Positions 31,890 through 44,283 are shown, numbered from the stretch's first letter. The stretch is DNA of 64,000 nucleotides from Amorphophallus konjac (GCA_022559845.1 CM040128.1:74959247-75023246); one strand, 5' to 3'. Numbers and translations: made by a program. Notes: generated by a model not told the origin, from the sequence alone.

Positions 31890-32950
31890 ATATTGACCGA
31901 CCTTGTCGATGGTGACACAGGTCGAAAGGGTAGACGGTCTTGTCGATGCTAACAAAAATCAGATGGGGTAGCGACCGATCTTGCCGATGGTGACAAGGGT
32001 CGAAAAGGGGTAGACTGTCTTGCCGATGGTGACAAGAACCGGAAGGGGTAGCGACCGATCTTGCCGATGGTGACAAGGGTCGAAAGGGTAGACGGTCTTG
32101 CCGATGGTGACAAAAACCGGATGGGGTAGCGACCGATCTTGCCGATGGTGACAAGGGTCGAAAAAGGGTAGACGGTCTTGCCGATGGTGACAAAAACCGG
32201 ATGGGGTAGCGACCGATCTTGCCGATGGTGACAAGGGTCGAAAAGGGGTAGACGGTCTTGGCAATGGTGACAAGAACCGGATAGGTAGCGACCGATCTTG
32301 CCGATGGTGACAAGGGTCGAAAAGGGTAGACGGTCTTGCAATGGTGACAAGAACCGGATAGGGTAGCGACCGATCTTGCCGATGGTGACAAGGGTCGAAA
32401 GGGTAGACGGTCTTGCCGATGATGACAAAAACCGGATAGGTAGCGACCGATCTTGCCGATGGTGACAAGGGTCGAAAAGGGTAGACGGTCTTGCCGATGG
32501 TGACAAAACCGGATAGGTAGCGACCGATCTTGCCGATGGTGACAAGGGTCGAAAAGGGTAGACGGTCTTGCCGATGGTGACAAAACAAAAACCGGATAGG
32601 TAGCGACCGATCTTGCCGATGGTGACAAGGGTCGAAAGGGTAGACGGTCTTGCCGATGGTGACAAAAACCGGATAGGTAGCGACCGATCTTGCCGATGGT
32701 GACAAGGGTCGAAAAGGGGTAGACGGTCTTGGCAATGGTGACAAGAACCGGATAGGTAGCGACCGATCTTGCCGATGGTGACAAGGGTCGAAAAGGGTAG
32801 ACGGTCTTGCGATGTGACAAGAAACGGATAGGTAGCGACCGATCTTGCCGATGGTGACAAGGGTCGAAAGGGTAGACGGTCTTGCCGATGGTGACAAGAA
32901 CCGGAAGGGTAGCGACCGATCTTGCCGATGGTGACAAGGGTCGAAAGGGG
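31890..32950 (-). repeat. ~78-bp tandem array (element 2)
   Basis: About 13 units, each of two ~39-bp halves. In the sense direction both halves contain CUUGUC/GGCAAG or a variant around an ACCAUC loop; one half is extended by CGACC/GGUCG and the other by GGUU/GACC. Units differ by small indels (GG versus GGGG). Open frames of 336-373 codons cross the array in all three minus frames, the mark of a stop-free repeat rather than a gene. Confidence 0.9.
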
Positions 32951-33060
32951 TATAGACACTAGATGTATATTGCCGGATATCGGATGAAGACTCCGCCACG
33001 ACCTCGAAATGGTCTTTGGACGACGGATGGTTCATCACTATTCACCATTCATTTTTATTC

Positions 33061-33262
33061 ACATTACTGACCTAAGCGCCCTTTCGGGTTTTCGCCGAAG
33101 CCAGCCCCCTCTTGCTTTTGCCCGCGCGCCCTTTCGGGTTTTCACGCGGCGGGGTACCCGATTTTGCCTGCGACGCCCTTTCGGGTTTTCGCCACAGCTG
33201 GGTTATAGCCATTTTTGCACTTGACCTGATATAGGAGCAAGTCTGGCGGGGTATCTTTATTT
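33061..33262 (-). ncRNA. Structured module, copy 2a
   Basis: Minus-strand copy. Middle hairpin stem is CCGCGUG/CGCGCGG where element 1 has CCACGUG/CGCGUGG: an A-U pair replaced by G-C. First stem is GUGGCG/CGUCGC where element 1 has GUGGUG/CACUGC. GAAA tips are retained in all three hairpins. Confidence 0.6.
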
Positions 33263-33839
33263 TTAACCCCAATTTCTTTTCCTTCTTTTTTTCTTTTTTT
33301 TTGTTTTTGAATTCGAGATTCAGAAGAACTGGACCGCGGGAATGTTGACCGTCCTTGTCGATGAGGACAAGGGTTGGTCTTAGGTTTATCTCATCGACAC
33401 TGGTTAAATGTCGAAGCAAGGACGTGGCTTATTAACAAGGATGTAGGATCCAAGTTCAAGAGTAGAGATCGACCGTTCTCGCCGATGATGGCGAGAGTCG
33501 AAAAGGGTTTATTCGTCGGCGCATGCTACTGTCGAAACAAGGATGGGGTTGTCAACAGGGACGTAAGGTCCAAGTTGAGGGTAGAGATCGACCGATCTCG
33601 TCGAGGATGACGGGGGTCGAAAAGGATTTGTTCGTCGGCATATATCACTGCCGAAACAAGGATGGGGTTTAGTCAACAGGGACGTAGGGTCCAAGTTGAG
33701 GGTAGAGATCGACCGATCTCGCCGATGATGACGAGGGTCGAAAAGGATTTGTTAAAGGATTTTCGGCGGGACTTTGATGACTGTCCCTTTCGGAGCTTTA
33801 TTGGGTGGAGAATAGGAGAGGCATTTGGAAAATTACCAC
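33263..33839 (-). repeat. Spacer between modules 2a and 2b with CGACC/GGUCG hairpin repeats
   Basis: A ~120-bp unit recurs at about 33430..33770, each with an inverted repeat such as CUCGUC/GGCGAG inside CGACC/GGUCG. It is the same hairpin plan as the 78-bp array but with C-G pairs where that array has U-A. The segment about 33263..33340 is T-rich on the plus strand. No gene seen. Confidence 0.7.
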
Positions 33840-34047
33840 TTTACCGACTCAGGCGCCCTTTCGGGTTTTCGCCGAAGCCAGCCCCCTCTCGCTTTTGCCC
33901 ACGCGCCCTTTCGGGTTTTCACGCGGCGGGGTACCCGATTTTGCCTGCGACGCCCTTTCAGGTTTTCGCCACAGCCGGGTTATAGCCATTTTTGCACTTG
34001 TCCCGATGTGGGAGCAAGTCTGGCGGGGTATCTCTATTTTTAACCCC
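33840..34047 (-). ncRNA. Structured module, copy 2b
   Basis: Second copy in element 2, same orientation. Third hairpin outer stem is GGCG/CGCC, fully paired. The second domain hairpin reads UCCC/GGGA where element 1 has UCAG/CUGA, keeping the pairing. The first hairpin tip has CCU-GAAA-GGG, a wobble. Confidence 0.6.
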
Positions 34048-34099
34048 ATTTTTATTTTGACTTCTTTCTTTTCTTCCTTTTTTTTATTCGGAATGCGAG

Positions 34100-34880
34100 C
34101 CGAGAGAGGGTAGCTTGATCAGGGCGAAATGCCGCTAACCAAGGAAAGGTAGCTTAATTAGGGCAGAGAGCCGCTAGCCAAGGAGAGGGTAGCTCGATCA
34201 GGGCAGAGTGCCACTGACCGATGAAAAGTAGTTTGATCAGGGCGGAGTGCCGCTAACCAAGGAAAAGTAGCTTGATTAGGGTGGAATGCCGCTAATCAAG
34301 GAAAAGTAGCTCGATTAGGGCGGAATGTCGCTAACCAAGGAAAAGTAGCTCGATTAGGGCGGAGTGCCACTGAACCAAGGGAGAAGGTAGCTCGGTTAAG
34401 GCGGAGTGCCACTGAACCAAGGGAGAAGGTAGCTCGGTTAAGGCGGAGTGCGACTAGACCAAGGAAAGGGTAGCTTGGTTAGGGCAAAATGCCACTAACC
34501 AAGGGGAAGGTGGCTCGGTTAAGGCGGAGTGCCACTAAACCAAGGAGAGGTAGCTTGATTAGGGCGGAATGCTGCTAATCAAGGAGAAGCAGCTCGATTA
34601 GGTGGGAATGTCGCTAATCAAGGAAAAGTAGCTCGATTAGGGCGGAATGCCGCTAACCAAGGGGAAGGTAGCTTGGTTAGGGCGGAGTGCCACTAGACCA
34701 AGGAAAGGGTAGCTTGGTTAGGGCGAAATGCTGCTAACCAAGGGGAAGGTAGCTCGGTTAGGGTGGAATGCCGCTAACCAAGGGGAAGGTAGCTCGGTTA
34801 GGGCGGAGTGCCACTAGACCAAGGAAAGGGTAGCTCGATTAGGGCGGAATGCCGCTAACCAAGGAAAGGGTGTTCCGACC
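34100..34880 (-). repeat. ~40-bp tandem hairpin array after pol (element 2)
   Basis: About 20 units. In sense direction versions include CUUGGUCUA/UAACCAAG and GAUUA/UAAUC around GCGG-CAYU-CCGC, so outer stem pairs change together between units. It starts right after the integrase stop, as in the other elements. Confidence 0.9.
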
Positions 34881-34882
34881 GA

Positions 34883-35917
34883 TCACTCGGGGTGTGTCGG
34901 ATGCGCCGCATGATACAGCTTAATGTGTTTTCCGTTGAGGGGAGAGAACTGGATGACTCCTTTGTGGTCTACAAGGACGTAGGCACCCCCTTCATATACT
35001 CGGCGGACGATATACGGTCCGACCCAGTTTTCGACCAGCTTCCCTTTGGGGTTAGAGGCCATCACTTCTCTTCTTTTGACCATCACCAGGTCTCCTTTCT
35101 TGAACTCTCGACCCTTGACTAACTTGTCAAAAGCACGGGCCATGCGAGCTTGGTAGAGTTGGATGTTTTGTTGCGCCTGGAGGCGTTTTCCTTCGAGCTC
35201 AGCGAGCTCTTCCAATCTTCTTTCTGCATTGGTCTGCTCACCACTGACTAATCCGTGCTGGATGGCAACTCGCAATGAAGGAACTTCAAGTTCAATCGGC
35301 ACTACAGCTTCCGACCCATAGACAAGGGAGAAAGGTGAACAGCCGGTTGGGGTCTTGTAGATAGTACGATAAGCCCAAAGTGCTTCGTACATCCTTTCTT
35401 CCCAATCCTTTTTGTTAGACTTGACAGTCTTTGCCAATAGTGTGCACAAGGTCTTGTTAAAGGCCTCTGCCAGTCCATTGGCTTGAGGGTTGTAGGGGGA
35501 CGATGTCCTCCAGTCAATTTTGTATTTGTCGGCTAGCCGGTAAACCTTCTGATTTCTGAAATGGCTGCCATTATCAGAGATGATTCGGCTGGGGATCCCG
35601 AACCGAAATATTACATTCTGCCGGAAGAATCTTGCAACTAGTTCTCCGGTCACATCTCTTAGTGCTACTGCCTCCGCCCATCTGGAGAAATAGTCTGTAG
35701 CTGCTAAGATGTATCTGCATCCTGATGAAGATGCTGGTAGTGGCCCTACCACGTCCGTGCCCCACTGAGCAAACGGCCAACTTGGCAGAGTGGGATGCAG
35801 TGGCACTGGAGGTCTCCTCGCCACATTAGCGTGTTCTTGACATTTCTGACAAGCTTTGGCAAACTTGCAGCAATCATCAAATATAGTGGGCCAATAATAA
35901 CCCAGCTGATCCTGCAT
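34883..35917 (-). pseudogene. Element 2 integrase segment
   Basis: Open for 344 residues: Cys pair of the zinc-binding region (KACQKCQEHA), catalytic core with GTDVVG, SDNGSHF and GLAEAFNK (D,D,E present), and a C-terminal WVGPYIVRRVYEGGAYVLV module. It is cut off from the upstream frame by a ~48-nt frame-changing deletion near 35925 that removes part of the zinc-binding segment between the His and Cys pairs. The stop at 34883 appears to be the natural pol end. Confidence 0.88.
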
Positions 35918-37280
35918 GAACTTCTTGCATCACCTGTCCCGCCTCTGCTGAAGACAAGCAACGGAGTAGGACTTTCCTTCGGGCATCTGCCGTAATTCGG
36001 AACAAGGTCCCGCTTCTCATCTCGTAAGAATCCTTGATCCTCAGGAGCTTCATTCTCTGTTCCTTTTCTTTTGGAAGTTGCTGGTGTTGAAACCAGCGTA
36101 GGAGATGCTCTCGCCAGTCGGGCTGCTGAACCCCTTCGATGACTGCTACTTCCATCTCTTGTTCGTCGGCCAGAACCTCTGTTACGCTAGGGACCTGTCG
36201 GCGGTTGATCACTGTTATATTCAGGCTTGTGTCTGGCGGGACCGCCAATGAACTGGCCAGCTTAGCGAGGGCGTCTGCCTGAGCATTCCGGCCTCGATTG
36301 ATGTGCTTGATGCTGATGAAGTAAAATCTTGACATCAGGCGAGTTGCCAACTGGTGATAGGGGAGGAGCTCTTGCTTTCGCACCTCGAACTCTCCTCCAG
36401 CTGTTTTATAACTAGCATGGAGTCTCCGAATGCTTCCAGCATCTGAATTCCCATGGACAGAGCAATCTGCAACCCGATTATCAGGGCTTCATATTCTGCT
36501 TCATTGTTTGTGCATTGTTTGTTTATGGAGCAGGATGTGTGCACCACTTCTCCTTCTGGGGACTTCAGGACTATGCCTGCTCCTGCTCTGACCCTGGATG
36601 ACCCGGTAGCAGAGGTGTCAATTCTGGAAGCGCCATCAAAGTATAGCTGCCATAAGGAAGGCTGTACTTGGGCGGCTTCTAGGGTCTCATCCTCGGGAAG
36701 TTCCGGTTCCCACGGGCTTTCCCCGGGCACTGGGTGCTCAGCGAAGAAGTCTGCAATAGCTTGACCTTTGATGGCCTTGCGCGGTACGTAGGAGACATCA
36801 AACTCCATAAGGATTACCGCCCACTTGCCTAGGCGGCCTTTGAGTGCCGGCTGGGACATAATATATTTCAGGGGATCCTCCTTGGACACCAAGCTGATTT
36901 CATGCGACAACATATAATGCCGGAGCTTTTTGACTGCGAAGACTAGTGCCAGGCAGATCTTCTCAATATAAGTATATTTCTCTTCAGTTCTGACCAGTCT
37001 CCGACTGAGGTAATAGAGGGCTTGTTCTTTCCTTCTTCATTATTCTGGGCTAGCATTGCCCCCAGAGAATTGTGTGTAGCTGCTATATACAGTATCAACG
37101 GCCGTCCTTTCACCGGTGCGCCCAATACTGGAGGAGTCTTCAGATAGTCTTTTAGCTTGTCAAAGGCTGTCTGGCAATCTTCATCCCAATAAAAGGGAAC
37201 ATCTTTCATCATCAACTTGTGAAAAGGCTGGCATCGCCCTGACAAATTGGAAATGAACCGCCGGATATAAGCCAGCGGCC
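35877..37280 (-). pseudogene. Element 2 RNase H and archaeal-type RNase H segment, frameshifted
   Basis: Three open pieces (36943..37245, 36335..36913, 35877..36383) that together match RNase H 1 and the second RNase H of element 1. Breaks fall near 37275, 37015 and 36400. The second RNase H keeps YFDGAS, NNEAEYEAL, GDSML and QADALAKLA across the last break. The last piece ends at the zinc-binding deletion before integrase. Confidence 0.85.
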
Positions 37281-39287
37281 CTGTAGTGACCTCAGCTCGG
37301 AGATGTTCCTAGGTGGAGGTAACTCCTGAATCGCCTTGATCTTTGCGGGGTCTATCTCGATTCCCTGATATCGGACGATGAAGCCCAAGAATTTTCCGCT
37401 CGACACTCCGAACGCACATTTCATAGGATTCATTTTTAGCTCATGCTGCCTCAGCCTCTGAAAAACAATCCGGAGGTCTTGCAGGTGATCTTCTTTTCTT
37501 CTGGTTTTGACCACCAGGTCATCTATGTAGCACTCGACCTTGTGGTAGAGCAATTCATCAAAAAATTTGGTCATTGCGCGCTGATAGGTTGCGCCAGCAT
37601 TCTTTAGCCCGAATGGCATTCTCTTGTAATGATAAATGCCTTTAGGAGTTCGGAAAGCAGTATGGACCCGGTCATGCTCCGCAATCCAAATCTGATTGTA
37701 GCCGGACGACCCGTCCATGAATGACAGGGTCTCGTGACCGGTTGTAGCATCGATCATGACTTCCGTTATTGGCACCGGAAAGTCATCTTTAGGGCAGGCT
37801 TTATTTAGATCTCGGAAGTCAACACAAATCCGGATCTGTCCATTCTTCATTTTTACGGGGACAATATTCGCCAGCCATGTGGTGTACTGATTTTCTTCAA
37901 CAAATCCCACATCAATGAGCTTGTCAACTTCAGCACAGATTCGGGTGATGAGTTCCGGCCTCATACGCCGCGGCGGTTGCTTCACCGGCTCGGCTTCGGG
38001 GCTGATTGCTAGCTCATGTTGTGAGAAGGCGGGGCTTAGACCCGGCATCTCTTTGTAAGTCCAGGCGAAGCAATCCCGGTATTCTAGCAGTAGTTGAATG
38101 TACAGCTCCCGTTCTTCTGGGGACAGCTGGGCACTGAGGAAGGTAGGCCTAGGGTCCTTCTCATCTCCCAGATTGACTTCTATTAGTTCATCGACCGTGG
38201 CTTGGCCTCCGTCTTCTATCTCCGGAGGTGCCGGCTGGAGGTCAACGAAGTCTGGAATACCATCTTGAGGGTCGAGTACTTCGACTTCCTCGTTAGACAC
38301 TGCCAGAGCTTCCTGCGGTCTCTTGATCTCTTGTGCTAGCGGCTGTGTGGATGGATCTATGGACACACCCGTTGCCGTTGCAGCTCCCGAGGGTGAGAGA
38401 ACAGCTTCAGTGCTTGTAGATGAGGTTGCAGCCATGACAGGCCAGTAGTTGTTTGCCGCCGGACTCGGACAGCATATTGGATTTGTAGCAGAAGTTGAGG
38501 GAGTCTCGCCTTCTGGGACAGTTGTATCTTCCGCAGAAGTGGCTTTTTCTTTTCTGGTAGCCGGCTCCCCTTGATTGGAGTAAACCGAGGCTTCGTTGAC
38601 TGGCAGAAAGGATGTTGAAGTTGTCATTAGTATGACCCTTGCGGAGGGAGAGACTTCTGCTTCTTGAGTATCTTCGGCTTCGCTGCTGCTAGCCGTATCA
38701 AATTCGGCTTGAAAGGCCGCTTCTTCAGGACGGACCTGCTCCCAGCATCGGCAGGAGATCAAGGTCTCCATTTGTTGATTCCCGGATAGAGCCAATTCAG
38801 CATGTTCTGCTTCCGCCGGATATTCATCAAAGGTTGCCCCCAGAGGGCTATCTTCAGTTGGATAGAAGGTGGAGATGGTATCCACCTCGTACCGCCCACT
38901 GTAATAGTAGTCTTCCAGGGTGAAGCCCAGACCCGGATGTTGAGAGACACGTCTCATTTCTTTATCCAGATTTGCAGGATACCACATCTTCTGGAAAACT
39001 TCCTTGCATTTTTGAGGTTGATCGGGAGGGATGTGTTGCTTTTGAAACATCCTGGCCATCCGATCAGTGGTAAATGCCAGGCCCTGAACAGGAACCCGCG
39101 GGTTGGCTAGATCCTCAGGGAGGCTGCAGCCTGTGTCCTCCTGAGTGGGATGCTCCTCAGCTGTATAGAACAAGCTGCTGGGCCCATCTTCCTGTGTCAC
39201 CTCCCAGGCTTTGAAAGGTTCGACAGTGGGACCATTGAGGCCGGAGATTGGCTTGGTGAGGCCGGCCGAGACTCCAATGCGGTCGTG
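37212..39287 (-). pseudogene. Element 2 linker and reverse transcriptase segment
   Basis: Open between the TAG at 39288 and the frameshift near 37275; first Met at 39200. The acidic linker (about 38100..39200) is long and poorly conserved against element 4. RT blocks follow: EVDKLIDVGFVEENQYTTWL, RICVDFRDLNKACPKDDFP, FMDGSSGYNQI, RMPFGLKNAGATYQRAM, CYIDDLVVKT (catalytic YIDD) and KCAFGVSSGKFLGFIV. RT is complete; the frame is lost just after SLQGR. Confidence 0.88.
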
Positions 39288-41310
39288 CTATCGATCAACA
39301 TGCACTTCCTTAGCTTTGGGGTATAATGTTGGGGGTGTCACCCTGCCGACATTTCCAGAAGCCGTGATGTGGGAGACCACCTTCGGCTTGACATATCCGC
39401 GCGGCGGTGGTGGATACCAACCGTCACCCGATCTATTCTTCGATGCCCCTGCGGGGGTCTCTGCTTCAGAAACCTTCCGGGGAGGCCCCGTATAAAGGTT
39501 GGCGTCCGCCAAGTGACATTCAAACACCTCGAATGGGTGGACATCAGCAAATATCCTCTCCTCCTTCCCCTGGAGGCTGTATTTGATGCATTGGTGGAGC
39601 GTGGAGGGCACCACCATATTTTCATGCAGCCATGGGCGGCCGAGCAGCGCTTTGTAGGAGGTGCGAGAGTCAATGACGTGAAACTGCACCGTTGTAGTGA
39701 AATCTGCCAGGGTTAGTGTGAACTCTGCCACTCCCATAGATACTTCACATTTTTGGTTGAAGCCAGTGATACGCATATCCCCGACTTTCTCGAGATGCAC
39801 ATTAAAGTGGTACCTCTCGTATATTCTATATGGCAGGATGTTGACTGCTGCACCAGGATCGACCAGAATCCGGTTCAGTTCTCTTCCATTCAGATGCCCT
39901 TTCATATATAGCGGCCTGTTGTGACTGGCAGTAGGCAGTAGCATGTCTTCTGGAGAGAAGGTCATACTGGCTTCTGGTATAGCCTCAGCTATGCAAGTTT
40001 CAAAATGAGCAGGCGTCTGTAGAGCAGTGATGATCGCCTGTCGAGTCTCTTCACTCAAAGAGAGAATTTCCCAGACCGTAAATCGAGCGGGGTGCTTTTT
40101 GAGCAACTTCATTATTCGGCTCCCAGCCCGGACATTGTAGAGCTTCATCTCTTCAGCCCATCTGGGCTTGGGGAGGTTTTGATTTGTGGGTCCAGACGGA
40201 CCTGCTTCATCTTCCTCGGACTCGGCACCCTCTTGACTGGCACCGACTGTCGGGTCTTCTTTATCAGCTGCTGTAGGGCGAGCTCCATCTGCATTTGCAT
40301 CCTCAGTAGATTGCGCTGGCTGCGGGTGAATGACCCCGGGTGTAGGGTTAGCCTCCTGACAAGGCTGCTTCCCCTCTAACATCTTCATGAATTCAAGGAA
40401 TGAAGGGACTGCCTTGCCCCCAGTCTTGTTGTATAGGCCCGACGGAGGAGTGATTTGGACTCCCTTAACTTCCGGCGGAGGCGTCTTGTAGGGTTGCTCC
40501 CCTCTGAATATAATGTTGTGATTGGGCGGCGGCTGGCGCCCCCATTTTCGGCCTGACCGGGTGGCATGTGCAGCAGTTGCGGCCTCGGCCTTGCCTCCCC
40601 CAGCATGGGGTGTGAAGCAAATTTCTTCTTCTTCCTCTTCTCCGGGCAGGTTGAAGAGTGCTGACAGGGTATTGCAGAAGATGACCCGTGTTTTATGGGC
40701 TCCAGCGGCCTTTCTTTTCTTCTTCTTTTGCTTTTTCTTCTTTTTGGTTTCTGCAGGTGCTTGCCCCCAGAACAGGTTGCTCTCTTGAGGTGGTGCTGCT
40801 TCAGCTCCCTCCCCTTGCTTGAGTGAGAGTTGCTCCAGCTCTTGCCATGGGACGTGGTCCCGTACCAGCAGAGGTTTCAGTTCGGGCTGCACATATTCAT
40901 CCAACCCTTCAATTAGGTGTTGCAGTCGAAGGACTCCAGGATTGGTTTCCTTGATTACTGGCAGCGGAGTTTGTCTCCTCCTGTTAGGTGTATGTATTCT
41001 GACAGCTGTAGGTGGAGTGACCCATACGGGTGCTACCACTGGCGGAGCAGGCCGGGGTGTAATGCCACGGATATGTGCCCCCTCTTTTGGGCGGGGTGTC
41101 CTCTTCTTCTTGTGCTTCACAGGGATTTGCTGCCACCCCTGCTGCTCCTTCACGGGCTCCAGGAAATGGATTTCGTAGGTGCTCCGTGTGCTTGCTTCAG
41201 AGATCTCCTCAGGTAATGCCTGGTAGAGTGAGATCATGTTGACTGCTGCCCTCCTAAAAGGGGCTTCATGTGGCTGAGGGGGGTCTACTTTGTACTCTCC
41301 CAGCTCTATC
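39288..41310 (-). pseudogene. Element 2 gag C-terminus and protease segment
   Basis: Continues gag in a frame shifted by one extra A in an A-run at about 41315. Basic, Pro-rich gag C-terminal part first, then an aspartic protease near 39600..39890 with a DPGAAVNILPYRIY active-site segment and the ALLGRPWLHE block that closes the domain. The active site reads D-P-G, as in element 4, instead of the more usual D-S/T-G. Ends in TAG (39290..39288), but the same frame continues into the next segment, so this stop breaks the polyprotein. Confidence 0.85.
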
Positions 41311-42471
41311 TCATTTTTTCTTCACCATCCCTTCGATGACGTCTTTGAAAACATAGCAGTCTTCGATTGGATGTCCCAACATCTGGTGGTAGGGGCAGAA
41401 TCTTGGACTGTCTTTTCTTTTTAGGTCCTCCGGCCTCCTTGGTTCAGGCAGAGTGACCATGTTGTATTCTGTTACCCAGTCGAACAGGACTCGGGTCTTG
41501 TCTTTTGGAAAGGAATAAGCTTTCTTCATTTTGTCCCTCAGCGAAGAACCTTCTTTATCATCTGGAGCTTTCGCAGGTTGCGGGGGAGCCGCTTTCTTGC
41601 ATTTCTCCTCCTGTTGCTCGAACGCCTTGATATCAAGCGCATTCGCTTCTTTAGGTGTGGGGCGCCGTTCCGCCGCCTTGCCTTTCTGGGCTATGCTGGC
41701 AGTTGACGTCGGGACAGGCTTGGCTAGAAAAGCTTCCACCTCAGCTACCACATTATTCAGCCGGTCGAACGACCGTATTTCCATACCAATCATCTTTTCC
41801 AGGACCTCCCTCCTGAGATTTTGCTTACATATTTGCACAGCGTCCTCCTGATGCGGGGGCCGCTTACATCTCATTCCGAGGTTCCTCCACCTCTTGATGT
41901 AGTCAAGGGCTGTCTCATCTGCCCTTTGTTTTGTTGAATAGAGCTCGGCCACTGTGACCTCCCTCTCTGTGACATGGAATCTTTCTCTGAACTTCCTTTG
42001 CATATCTGACCAGTCATTAATTGACCCGGCCGAGAGACTGGAATACCATTCGAAAGCGAGCCCCGTCAGCGAGGACTCGAAGAATTTCAGCAGGTATGAC
42101 TCGTCGGTGGCCAGATCACCCATAACGGTCATATAATATGCAATATGCTCTTTTGGGGAACCTTTCCCGTTGAATTTGTCAAATTTGGGCGGCTTGTTGA
42201 CTCCCGGGGGAAGTCGCTTAGCCGCATGGTGTTGCGGGTAGGGCACCCGATAGGCATCGAATGCGACGTAATCGCCTTCGCTTTTCTCTGCGAGCTTCAG
42301 CTCGATCATTCTTTCCACCATCATCCGGTTCACGACCGTGGGGTCAACCGGTTCTGGATAGAAGTGCGCTGGCTGCAGGTATGGGGTGACCAGGGTGGTC
42401 GCCTGTGGAGGATGCAGCAGCGGGGGTGTTGGGTGCACCTGAGGAAGCACCGGAGGTAGCAGCGGCTGAGG
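41311..42471 (-). pseudogene. gag: Element 2 gag core
   Basis: Retrotransposon gag core of about 380 residues: PPKFDKFNGKGSPKEHIAYY, FEWYSSLSAGSINDW, FRERFHVTEREVTV and DYIKRWRNLGMRCKRPP, then a zinc-knuckle-like FCPYHQMLGHPIEDC with C-X2-H-X4-H-X4-C spacing, common in this lineage. Same frame as the N-terminal segment; only the TAG at 42474..42472 separates them. Ends at a TGA produced by one extra A in an A-run. Confidence 0.88.
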
Positions 42472-44166
42472 CTATGGTGGCCACTGTTGTGCTGTCGTCA
42501 CGGTTGGTTCTGATGGCTGGGCTAGTGTATAGAGTGGTGGAGGGTCGTCTCGACGAGCCGCTCCCCGGGATGATTCACCCTGGACTTCAGGTGGTTTAGA
42601 GGCCGATGAGTGTTCAGTTTTCTCCATCAGCTGTTTCTTCAGGGAATCTATTTCCCGTTGACATTTTTTCAGTAGCATCAGGACTGATGGATCTATAGTG
42701 GTGGGGACACCTTCTGTTGCTTCCCCGGACGTACCCTCAGGCAGGATGTCGAGGAGTACGTCGTCTTCTTCTTCCGTCGTCACCACATTAGCGGTCAAGA
42801 CGGGGGCTTTGTCATCCCAGTGGAGGTAGACCTGGGGCTGTTTCTCTTTCATCATTGTCAGAAGCCCTCTTGCTGCTTTTGTCCTGCGGGTAGTTGGCCC
42901 CGGCCGTACGGCCAATTGAACCAGTTCTTGGGGATCTTCAGGAAGCTCCCCATATCGGCTGGGTACACCAGCCATGTTGCAAGTGAAAACCTGCATCCTT
43001 CTTCTTTGTCGATGGACCCTCCGCCTGGCTTGTTGCGGAAAGGTCAGCCTCTCGAACACAGAAACCCTTCTTCTTTCTTCCCGCTCGGGGAAGGCTTCAT
43101 CGGCTTTGATCTCAAAGCCGTCATCGTATCCATTGTCATCGACCGACGACACCATCATTATATCCTCCATCTCTTCTTCATCTGCCGTTGATGGGCAGTA
43201 ATCTTCTTCAGTGGCGACTGTCTGCATCAGCCGCTGCTGTCCGAGTGAGGTGTTGCCCAATCCTCGGAAATAGCTTCTGACCAGGCAAGCCATTTCTTCT
43301 CGACCCCGTTCTTGATGTAGCACGGGGGATAGTGGTCGGCCTCCAGAAGGAGGAATGTAGGCCAGTCGAGCTCTATCGGCTGGCTGTTGGAACCTTCGCC
43401 CCGTGGCAGGGACGTTGGCTTGACGGGCCGTAGCCTGGAAACTTCTGTGGCGCGGAGGATCCGCAACCACCTCTTCTTCCATCCTCGGGGGTAGGCCCCT
43501 TTCTCTTATCACCTCCGCATCGTCATTCACAGGATGGCGGCGGATGAATGTCAACTGGTGGACAGGCCGGGTATGTTTGGGAACCCACGCCTGTCTGAAC
43601 TTCCTCGGCTTTTGTGCCGGGTTTCCTTGGCCATGGTGGCCGGCTTCTTCCATTTCTGCCCTCCTTCCAGCAAGGGCCTGATATGTGTTGTAGACAGGAA
43701 CGTTTGGGATGACTCGGTCTGGGGTCACCCGTGCCGTGCGCCCGCTGAGGAAGACATGCATGCCTCCCACCAACATTGATTTCCCGAACTGAGAGACAGT
43801 TCCAGTGATCACAGCAATGTTCTTGCAAGCCTGGCGACGCTGACGTCCCCCAGGGTGTTTGTTGGCGACAGCGGGGTACGTCCCACGTACAACGTGGTGC
43901 ACCATGCAGCTAGCGACCGGGGCCGGATTCTTGAGCAAGTCGTCGCAGCGAGGAACCTTCAGAGGCTCCACTTCCTCCATAGCTTGCTTGGAAGGTTCTG
44001 AGGCTTCGACTTCTAGGATGTCGACGAAGGCCAAGCCCAGGAAGTTGGGGAAGCCTACAGCGGCAGGGAAGCTGCCGAATTCCATGGGTACCGCCAGGTA
44101 CCCTTGCGCGTGTTTAGCAACTATCGACTGATCAAAGTCGACGCCAGCTATTCCATGAGTTGTCAT
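42472..44166 (-). pseudogene. gag: Element 2 gag N-terminal extension
   Basis: Start chosen at 44166 (MTTHGIAGVDFDQ) because it aligns with the element 4 start MTAGIMSVCFDQ; the frame is open upstream through the primer binding site into the LTR (to 44328), but that part is not shared by element 4. About 560 residues, with HVVRGTYPAV- and LSGRTARVTPDRVIPNVP-type segments conserved with element 4. No domain I recognise. Ends in TAG where CAG is the likely ancestor (CAG to TAG). Confidence 0.8.
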
Positions 44167-44261
44167 TGTCTGCCTGCAAAGATAAATAGGAAAACAATCA
44201 GTAGTCTTTGAAAGGGCTTCGAAGCCCGAATATCTCGGCAAAGAGATGAAAGGTGACACTA

Positions 44262-44283
44262 GTCCCACCGAACGTGCCAGACT
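44262..44283 (-). other. Primer binding site of element 2
   Basis: Immediately next to the 5' LTR; sense reading is AGTCTGGCACGTTCGGTGGG. Element 4 has AGTCTGGCACGCCCGGTGGG at the same place. A TGGCAC...GGTGGGACT primer site is tRNA-3'-end-like; I do not assign the tRNA. Confidence 0.75.

Noticed and set aside
31816..33038. Three overlapping minus-strand open frames of 336-373 codons
   Set aside because: They cross the ~78-bp array in all three frames and repeat the same peptide (such as VTIGKIGRYLSG). The unit lacks stops and its length is close to a multiple of three; this is repeat geometry, not coding.
41311..41325. Programmed frameshift at the A-run between gag and protease in element 2
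   Set aside because: Element 4 reads through this point in one frame without the A-run, so a simple one-base insertion or sequencing error is more likely.
42472..42474. Gag stop codon with regulated readthrough
   Set aside because: The stop is not at the same place in element 4 (52138) and fits a CAG-to-TAG mutation.
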